DNA from: Cladosporium sp. IMV 00045
Taxonomy: Eukaryota > Ascomycota > Dothideomycetes > Cladosporiales > Cladosporiaceae
Length of the DNA: 33,728 nt
Assembly (NCBI GenBank): GCA_001931905.2
Contig: MSJI02000254.1
Location: 1-33,728 of the forward strand
Direction: 5' to 3'
The notes under the pieces are model-generated. The model saw only the letters and a list, made by a program, of their open reading frames with translations. It searched no databases and was not told the origin of the DNA. The translations under genes were made by a program, and so were the position numbers. Below, piece after piece: positions 27,706-33,728 of the stretch. Within the stretch, counting starts at the first letter, position 1, and each line of letters opens with the position of its first letter.

Positions 27706-30492
27706 ATGTTTCGTTGCCTCTGGTCGATTCTGTTCTTTTCGGCACTCGCCGGTGCTCAAGTACCAGAAAGGTGGCCGATATGCGCAAAGAATACGGTCGA
27801 GCAAGCGATCAAGGATTCTGGCTGCCAAACAATCGACACGCCATGCATATGCCGCAGTGAACAGATGATCTCCATGATCGGAAGTGCCATCGAAGGATGC
27901 AATGCGGACGACGAAGCAGCTCTTGCCTCTGCCATCGACACGCTCTGCGGCAATACTACCCAAGTCGTCGAAGAAAATCCCGTCGAGCCAGCAGAGTCGC
28001 CTAGTGAAGTCGCCGCTGAAGCGCCTGTTGTCGAAGAAAGCCCTCAACCCGGCGAACAAAGCTCGTCCTTCGAGTCCACGCCTTCTATAGCCTCAGAGGG
28101 TACCGATCAAGCGCAGTTCTCAACTCCAACTCTCGTTGGCGACTCTCCTCCGTCCACCCCTTCTATAGCGTCAGAAGGTACGGATCAGGCCACACTGTCA
28201 ACACCGGTTGTTGCCGGCACCGATACTCAATCAACCAACCCATCCATAGCTTCAGAAGGCACCGACCAGGCCATATTTTCAACGCCGATCCACGCCCAGC
28301 CAGTTGATCAATCGACCACCCCTTCTATAGCATCAGAAGGCACCGATCAGGCCACATTGTCAACTCTAATTCCTGTCGGCACTGGTACTCAATTCACCAC
28401 CCCTTCCATAGCATCAGAGGGTACCGATCAGGCGACGCTGTCGACCCCGACTCCCGGAAATTCCGATGGTCAATCCACGACCCCTTCTAAAGCATCAGAA
28501 GGTACCGACCAAGCGACGCTGTCACCTCCGACTCCAGTCGATCCCAGTGTTCAATCCACCCATACAGTGGCATCGGAAGGACCCGACCAAGTTCAATCCT
28601 CAAGTTCAATTGCTGTCGGCACCTCTCTTTCATACACGCCTTCCATTGCATCAGAAGGGCCAGACCAAATGAAGCTCTCAAGTCCGATCGCTGCCACGAT
28701 CTCTCTCGAATCCACCCCTTCTATAGCATCAGAGGGCCCAGATCAGGTTACGCTCTCAACTCCTACTTTGGCCGACACCTCCGTCATATTCACACCTGTT
28801 ATCGCATCAGAAGGCAACGATCAGGTGCAACTCTCAGATCCAGTCCGCGTCGTCACCGCTCCCGAACCTACGCCTTCTATAGCATCAGAGGGCACCGAGC
28901 AGGCTCAAATCTCGACTCCGACCCTCATCGACAGCTCTGCCATAATCGACACCTCCGCCTCATTCGACCCTTCCACATCGCCAGAGGACACCAATCAGAG
29001 CCAACTCCTAGCTTCTTCCGCAGCATCAGAAGACACTAACCAAAGCCAACCCTCAAGCCCAACTCTCGTCTCAATCGCTCCTTTAGACCCAACCCAGGGC
29101 CCTACCGTAGAAGTTGCCAGCGCAGAAATCCCCGGCACAACCACCGCTCCCACTACCCCAAACACCAACGAGGCACCATCGCTCACCACGGAAACGCCTG
29201 AGTCGGCCCTTCCAGCTACCAGTTCCGAAGCTCTGGAGAAAGGCGAATCCGGATCCGGAGTTCAAGTTGAAGACAGCGCAAGCACTTCGCAACAAGAAAT
29301 ACCCAACGACTCCAACCTTCCACCTGCCAAGCTAGAAGTTGACACAAAAGGCCAACCCTCAAAAGACGAAGAAAAAGTCGAAAGCAGCACCACAAAACCA
29401 CAACAGGGAGGATCCAGCGAGTCCGCCGTCCCAGCCAAAGCAGATGGTGAAGTGGCGAGCGAATCAGAGGAGGGCAAAGTCAAAGTCGAAGGCAACCCCT
29501 CAGCCCTTCAACAGGGAGAACCGAAAGAGTCCTCGCTCCCAGCCACCAACTCACAGGGTGATGAGAATGGCGCATCTGGAACAGACGGAGACAAAGTGGA
29601 ATACAACGCCAGGACCGTGAAAAACGGGGAAACCAACGATTCTAAACCCCCAGCTACATATTCAGCGGGTAAAGGTGAAGATGAAGGCGAATCCTCAAAA
29701 GGCGATGATGAGGTCGAAGACAGCTCCGCAGCTCCGCAACAGGAGGGATCCGACGAGTCCACTCTCCCAGCCGCCTATTCAGAGGGTGAAGGGAAAGGCG
29801 AATCCAAATCCTCAGAAATCGAAGACGACGATAACGACAACGAAGAGCCGCAGGAGTACGGATCACAGGGCTCACATCCTTCAGACGCGGAGCCAGCAGG
29901 TGAAGATGAAGACGAGTCTGAATCCTCATACGGCGAGTCCAACCTTCCAGCTGCCAGTCCTGAAGGTGAAGATGATGATGAAGACGAATCTGAAGCCTCA
30001 GAAAACGAGTCTATCCATCCAGCTGGAAAGTCGGGAGATGAAGATGAAGATGAAGACGAAAACGAAGAAGAAAGCGGATCCAAATCCTCTGGAGACGATG
30101 ACGAAGACGAAGACGAAGAAAGCCCCTTATCCCCACAACACGATGAACCCGAAATGGCCGAAGAAGACGAACAGAAAGAACAAGAAGGGGACCAGGATGG
30201 TGGCGAGGAGAAAGGCGAGAAGGACGCCCAGGGTGAAGACCAGGAGGAAGACCAAGAGGACGAAGACGACAAGGCCTCCGACAAATCCGCAAGCAGCAGC
30301 AGCGAAGCTGACTCCGACGAGAGTTCTCCAGACAGCACAGGTCCGGAAGACGCAAGCCCGGGCGACGTCAGCTCGAGCAGCGATAACATGCTTGGTACGG
30401 GCCCGAACAACTCTACGGGAACGGCGGCGCAGGCTCTTGCGGGCGTTGGAAGTTTGTTCGTGACTACTGTCTTGTGCTGGGTCTTGGCGTGA
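27706..30492 (+). CDS. CFEM-like, GPI-anchored, repeat-rich wall protein
   Basis: Single exon, 928 aa. A signal peptide (1-18) is followed by a CFEM-like domain with Cys26, 40, 47, 49, 65 and 81, including the typical DTPCICRSEQM core and GCNADDEAAL. Canonical CFEM has eight Cys; the positions expected for the second and sixth appear to be Thr30 and Ser60. Residues about 124-405 are eleven tandem units of 26 to 28 aa built on TPSIASEGTDQATLSTP, then Ser/Thr/Pro-rich spacer, then a Glu/Asp/Ser/Lys-rich region (about 500-890). The C-terminus, ALAGVGSLFVTTVLCWVLA behind Asn/Ser/Gly residues, is a typical GPI-attachment signal. CFEM proteins sit at the wall and membrane and serve in haem uptake, adhesion or host interaction. 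Asp44 lies at the place of the haem-ligand Asp of Csa2-type proteins, but binding is not certain with two Cys missing. Confidence 0.82.
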   Translation: MFRCLWSILFFSALAGAQVPERWPICAKNTVEQAIKDSGCQTIDTPCICRSEQMISMIGSAIEGCNADDEAALASAIDTLCGNTTQVVEENPVEPAESPSEVAAEAPVVEESPQPGEQSSSFESTPSIASEGTDQAQFSTPTLVGDSPPSTPSIASEGTDQATLSTPVVAGTDTQSTNPSIASEGTDQAIFSTPIHAQPVDQSTTPSIASEGTDQATLSTLIPVGTGTQFTTPSIASEGTDQATLSTPTPGNSDGQSTTPSKASEGTDQATLSPPTPVDPSVQSTHTVASEGPDQVQSSSSIAVGTSLSYTPSIASEGPDQMKLSSPIAATISLESTPSIASEGPDQVTLSTPTLADTSVIFTPVIASEGNDQVQLSDPVRVVTAPEPTPSIASEGTEQAQISTPTLIDSSAIIDTSASFDPSTSPEDTNQSQLLASSAASEDTNQSQPSSPTLVSIAPLDPTQGPTVEVASAEIPGTTTAPTTPNTNEAPSLTTETPESALPATSSEALEKGESGSGVQVEDSASTSQQEIPNDSNLPPAKLEVDTKGQPSKDEEKVESSTTKPQQGGSSESAVPAKADGEVASESEEGKVKVEGNPSALQQGEPKESSLPATNSQGDENGASGTDGDKVEYNARTVKNGETNDSKPPATYSAGKGEDEGESSKGDDEVEDSSAAPQQEGSDESTLPAAYSEGEGKGESKSSEIEDDDNDNEEPQEYGSQGSHPSDAEPAGEDEDESESSYGESNLPAASPEGEDDDEDESEASENESIHPAGKSGDEDEDEDENEEESGSKSSGDDDEDEDEESPLSPQHDEPEMAEEDEQKEQEGDQDGGEEKGEKDAQGEDQEEDQEDEDDKASDKSASSSSEADSDESSPDSTGPEDASPGDVSSSSDNMLGTGPNNSTGTAAQALAGVGSLFVTTVLCWVLA
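28072..28925 (+). repeat. Eleven tandem coding repeats of about 81 bp
   Basis: In-frame units, each carrying a version of CCTTCTATAGCATCAGAAGG followed by ACCGATCAGGC, encode [TN]PSIASEG[TPN][DE]Q. The middle copies are most alike and the copies from the seventh on change TDQ to PDQ, a sign of stepwise duplication with later drift. Two degenerate relatives (xxEDTNQSQ) follow at about 28981-29049. Confidence 0.85.
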
Positions 30493-30812
30493 GGACTGGA
30501 TGGGAGATGTTTCTTAGGCTTCTATTTCTCTCTTTAGTCAACTGTTCCTTTGTAGATCGGCAAACACAAATTGTTGGAATTCCAAAAGTGTGGAAGTATC
30601 TGTTCATGAAAATGTCAATCGTCGTCAGTAATGGGTATCTCTGTTTTCGTCTCGAAGCTGAAGAATATCTATAAAACCGTCGGCCGTGATCGATGCAGGG
30701 AACTGAGAAAAATATTGCCTTTGCACAGGCAAACCCAACAGTGTTGTACAGCTCATACCTCCAATCCCAGCGCCTGGCTAAACGACTTGACGAAATCCAC
30801 ACTCTTGTATCT
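30493..30812. other. Convergent intergenic region
   Basis: 320 bases between the stops of the CFEM-like gene and UBC6. Expected to be 3' UTR of both; no further feature seen. Confidence 0.5.
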
Positions 30813-31658
30813 TCACTGCTGTTTCTGATCACCAAGGGCTCGAGCTGCGAGTACATACGCGAACAGAGCAGCCGCAACGATGTACCACTTGTTCTTGGCA
30901 ATCCAACTCTGTCCTTCTGCCTCTGCCGTTTCTCTGCGGCGCTCATTATGAGCCACAAGCTCTTCAGCCCTCTTCGTTGCAGCGGCGACTTCCTCCGGGG
31001 TAAGATTGGGGTGTGAAGCCAGGCTCTGACCTGTTTGCGGATCGATCCTCTCGCTCTCCATCCACTTCCAGTTCTCCTCGTCAATCTCGGGCCACTGCTC
31101 TTTGAACCTCTGCCCACCATCGCCAGCCTTGATCGCACCAAATCCTGTGCGATTCACATTCTGCTGCGCCCGCGACTCCACCGACGCCTGACCCTCCAGA
31201 GTGCGCTTCGTGCTTCCTCCGCCCGTACTGTTCCACCACCTAGTCCTGCTGGCGAAGTGCTTGCGCTCCGCATCCGTCGCCTTGACACTCCCCGTGGTCA
31301 TCTCCTCGCTCGTCATGAAACTCAACACGCCCAGCAGGATCGTGCTGACTTCCCAGGCGGGGTTGAAACTCTTAGGATGGAAATCACTGATGCTCAGACA
31401 GAGCCGCTCTGAGCACCGGAAGCGTCCGCTGGGGGTGTGCATGCGGATCGCGGGAGGTGCGAAGGGGTAGTCGGAGGGGAAGACTAGCGTTCCCCAGTAT
31501 TGTCCGTTCTCGTATGGTGTGCCTGGCGGCCCGGTGAGGATGTAGTGCCATTCTAGGATGTTCGACTCGGAGGGGTGGGCGGTGATGTACTCTGGTGGCG
31601 ACCGTGAGAGCGCAGCGTACTCGCGTGTGAGGCGTTTGTGGGCGGCGCGAGTGGCCAT
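30813..31658 (-). CDS. UBC6: Tail-anchored ubiquitin-conjugating enzyme E2 Ubc6
   Basis: Single exon, 281 aa. Ubc6 (UBE2J in animals) is the ER-membrane E2 that passes ubiquitin to Doa10-type ligases in ER-associated degradation. The UBC fold fills residues 1-155: LTREYAAL, LEWHYILTGPPGTPYENGQY, PSDYPFAPPAIRM and the active site RLCLSISDFHPKSFNPAW with catalytic Cys87. The usual HPN triad is replaced by TPSGRF (75-80), as is normal for the Ubc6/UBE2J class. The C-terminus has one hydrophobic helix, KWYIVAAALFAYVLAARAL (about 257-275), with only six residues after it, which fits tail anchoring with the enzyme facing the cytosol. The ATG at 31658 begins MATRAAHKRL, the standard start. It is divergent from the Rid gene. 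Confidence 0.95.
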   Translation of the reverse strand: MATRAAHKRLTREYAALSRSPPEYITAHPSESNILEWHYILTGPPGTPYENGQYWGTLVFPSDYPFAPPAIRMHTPSGRFRCSERLCLSISDFHPKSFNPAWEVSTILLGVLSFMTSEEMTTGSVKATDAERKHFASRTRWWNSTGGGSTKRTLEGQASVESRAQQNVNRTGFGAIKAGDGGQRFKEQWPEIDEENWKWMESERIDPQTGQSLASHPNLTPEEVAAATKRAEELVAHNERRRETAEAEGQSWIAKNKWYIVAAALFAYVLAARALGDQKQQ

Positions 31659-32278
31659 TATGTGCGTTTAAAGAGTTGCTGAGGGCGTTTGTAGTGAGGG
31701 ATCGTCGTTCGGAGCGACAGAAGGTATTATGAAGGCTGAAGTCCTTCTTGATAGTGTAGTAGAAGGATCAGGCAGAGAAGAGCCAGAAGCGACTATTATG
31801 AGCTGGAAGTTGGGACTATTTATGTGAAAAGTAAAAATAACATGTTGTCAGAAGAGTGACATTTGTCTTGAATGGTTCGTTTGAAGCGAGGGTTCGGTTC
31901 GGATGAGGTCACACCGTTGACAGCCTTGGCGCCTGAGGCCACAATAAATGCCTGCAGCGACAACATTTCATTTTACCAGACATTAACATCATACCTGAAG
32001 AAATTGTTGTTGAGCTGGGCTCCCGATGAGGAAAGCACATAGACCTATCAATAAATCGATCAACAAACAACATGATCAGGTCCTCCCCACACTGCATTAA
32101 TAATACCACTTGTTTAGGTTTCATAGATGGTGGGGCAATAGGTCGGAAAAGAAACATATGAACGCAAGGCGTGAGACCGGCAGACCGGCTTGAGAACTAT
32201 CATAATGAGTCAAGCCTCATAATAAATAACTAATTGCACTCTCAACCCTGAGATCTCGCTGAACAAGCACGCGACAAC
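31659..32278. other. Divergent intergenic region, UBC6 / Rid
   Basis: 620 bases carrying the promoters of both flanking genes. AT-rich in the part near the Rid gene. No gene or clear TATA box recognised. Confidence 0.45.
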
Positions 32279-32793
32279 ATGTCCAACCTTCAATACTACG
32301 CCTACGACGGCTTCGGCACCAAACAGAAGAAAGACTTCCACTACTCGCAAGCAGTGAGAATCCCCGCTGGAGCCGACAGGATTGAATGTGCCGGTCAAGG
32401 TCAGTGGTAAAGAAAATGATCCAATTCGATTCAAACCATCAAACCACCAACGAACCCCTCAACATGCTAACAATCAAACATCAAGGCGGCTGGGACCCGA
32501 AAACGAACATCATCCCGACCTCTGTGATCTCACAAATCGATCAAGCCTTCGCCAACGTCGAGCTAGCTCTCAAGGACAGCGGCGTGCAGGCAGGCTGGAA
32601 AGCCGTTTTCCGCGTCAACAGTTACCACGTCGGATTGGAAGGAAAGCAAGAGGAAATGCTGGGCCGGATGGTGGAGAACATGAAGAAATATATGCCTGAT
32701 CATGAGCCGATTTGGACTTGTGTCGGGGTTCCTGCGTTGGGAGAGCCGGAGATGAAAGTTGAGATTGAGGTTGTGGCTTTTGATGAGAAGTGA
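32279..32793 (+). CDS. Rid (YjgF/YER057c/UK114) family protein
   Basis: Two exons, 32279-32399 and 32486-32793 (intron 32400-32485, donor GTCAGT, branch GCTAAC, acceptor CAAG), giving 142 aa. The spliced protein has the chorismate-mutase-like Rid fold: HYSQAVRIPAGADRIECAGQGGWDP (long beta strands), QIDQAFANVELALKDSG (helix 1) and KAVFRVNSYHVG through the final strand VEIEVVAFDEK. Classical RidA proteins deaminate reactive 2-aminoacrylate and use an Arg in a PARSCV-type motif; the matching place here reads EPIWTCVGV (114-122), with Trp where Arg is expected, so RidA-type deaminase activity is unlikely. It probably belongs to one of the other Rid subfamilies common in fungi, whose roles are mostly unknown. 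No targeting signal is seen. Confidence 0.87.
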
Positions 32794-33225
32794 GGTTTGG
32801 GGCGTGGGTGAGGTGGTATCATGGGAGGAAGGGAGGAAAGGTGGAGGGTTAGGGTTGGGGTTAGATCTCATCTGATCCTACGTCTTAAGATTTGCTGCGC
32901 AGGTGGAGGTCGGGAATACTACTGTAGGGATATTCCAAATTGGCCTAGTCGCTGTGAAACCCTGGGTGCTTGATCGTCGAACGCCTTCTAGCAAGCAGTG
33001 CAATTGTTACCCATGAGATTGCGTGGAGGGCATCTATGGAGAATGTACTCTGTCACATGATTTCAGTACGGAACTTCATCTAGACGGGTCTCGAAATGTT
33101 CACATATCTCAATGTACGGATGTGAAAAAACGAAGGGGAATTTACAGATGGGAATTGACCATGGGAATCTTTTGGATTTTTTGAACTTCGTAATGTGATC
33201 TCAACAGTGCTTTCTTACGAGACGA

Positions 33226-33258
33226 ATGGAGACCAGGCGTAAAGCCGTTCTCCTCGAT
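33226..33258 (+). repeat. 33-bp direct repeat, copy 1
   Basis: Starts ATGGAGACCAGGCG and ends GCCGTTCTCCTCGAT. Differs from copy 2 at two positions. The preceding TTCTTACG is also repeated downstream (33211 and 33269). Confidence 0.85.
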
Positions 33259-33291
33259 CGACACTGCTTCTTACGTGACTATATGGAGCCC

Positions 33292-33324
33292 ATGGAGACC
33301 AGGCGAAGAGCCGTTCTCCTCGAT
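33292..33324 (+). repeat. 33-bp direct repeat, copy 2
   Basis: Begins 66 bases after the start of copy 1, with 31 of 33 bases identical, in the presumed 3' UTR or downstream flank of the uS11 gene. Confidence 0.85.
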
Positions 33325-33412
33325 AATGTCACAGCAAGCAAATGCCGCACCACCCCATCTGCGTAAGAGAAAACTGCAGAAGCCAGCAAGCAAGGTGCAT
33401 AAATGCACATGC

Positions 33413-33728
<316 letters not shown>

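Larger units (their letters stand above)
32794..33412. other. Convergent intergenic region with direct repeats
   Basis: 619 bases between the Rid stop and the uS11 stop. Contains a G-rich telomere-like stretch near 32846-32864 and a pair of 33-bp direct repeats near the right end. No gene seen. Confidence 0.5.

Noticed and set aside
29675..30463. 262-codon Lys/Thr-rich frame within the CFEM-like gene
   Set aside because: Frame shadow of the GAAGAT/GAAGAC-rich acidic region; composition follows from the repeats.

Overview
The window is nuclear DNA from a filamentous ascomycete fungus. The genes are intron-rich, with short introns of 48 to 141 bases that mostly have GTRNGT donors, CTAAC/CTAAT/CTGAC-like branch sites and YAG acceptors. 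The gene families are typical of Pezizomycotina: a Zn(II)2Cys6 regulator, a CFEM-like wall protein, an Ish1-repeat protein, large MFS transporters and small secreted proteins. A Dothideomycete is my best guess from general resemblance; that is inference. Exon borders were set by hand from splice signals plus unbroken reading frame, and every listed spliced gene closes to a whole number of codons.

Layout. 1-999: 3' part of an oxalate-decarboxylase-type bicupin. 1503-2244: GNAT acetyltransferase. 2380-3398 (-): HAD hydrolase. 4321-6101: acidic DUF7918-like protein, possibly with an alternative C-terminus. 7458-8966 (-) and 9202-10593 (+): divergent ribosome-biogenesis pair, DEAD-box helicase Rrp3 (40S side) and Brix protein Ssf1 (60S side), 235 bp apart. 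10594-11810: gap with only weak candidates. 11811-13605: DHA1-type MFS drug/polyamine transporter. 13855-15485 (-) and 15877-18365 (+): divergent monocarboxylate-transporter-like gene (six exons, one of 11 nt) and Zn(II)2Cys6 transcription factor (eight exons).

18879-21413 holds three consecutive genes for small secreted proteins (88, 82 and 116 aa after splicing), none recognisable as a known family. The first two share a splice phase and a Lys-rich two-Cys motif. Each has two exact copies of TTAGTATTGTTC upstream; the third has two inverted partial copies. This is the most novel-looking part of the window.

21655-22586 (-): short-chain dehydrogenase. 22587-24112: 1.5 kb without a supportable gene. 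24113-25592: secreted-type Ish1/Msc1 protein with five repeats. 26187-27086 (-): unrecognised Ser/Thr/Pro-rich protein. 27706-30492: CFEM-like, probably GPI-anchored wall protein with eleven tandem repeats and a long acidic region. 30813-31658 (-): tail-anchored E2 enzyme Ubc6. 32279-32793: Rid (YjgF/UK114) family protein without the usual catalytic Arg. 33413-33728 (-): 3' part of the gene for 40S ribosomal protein uS11 (Rps14), cut by the window edge.

Most genes look like unrelated housekeeping neighbours, as is usual in fungi. The units that may function together are RRP3/SSF1, the transcription factor with the divergent transporter, and the three-gene secreted-protein cluster. No rRNA, tRNA, CRISPR array or intact transposable element was seen.
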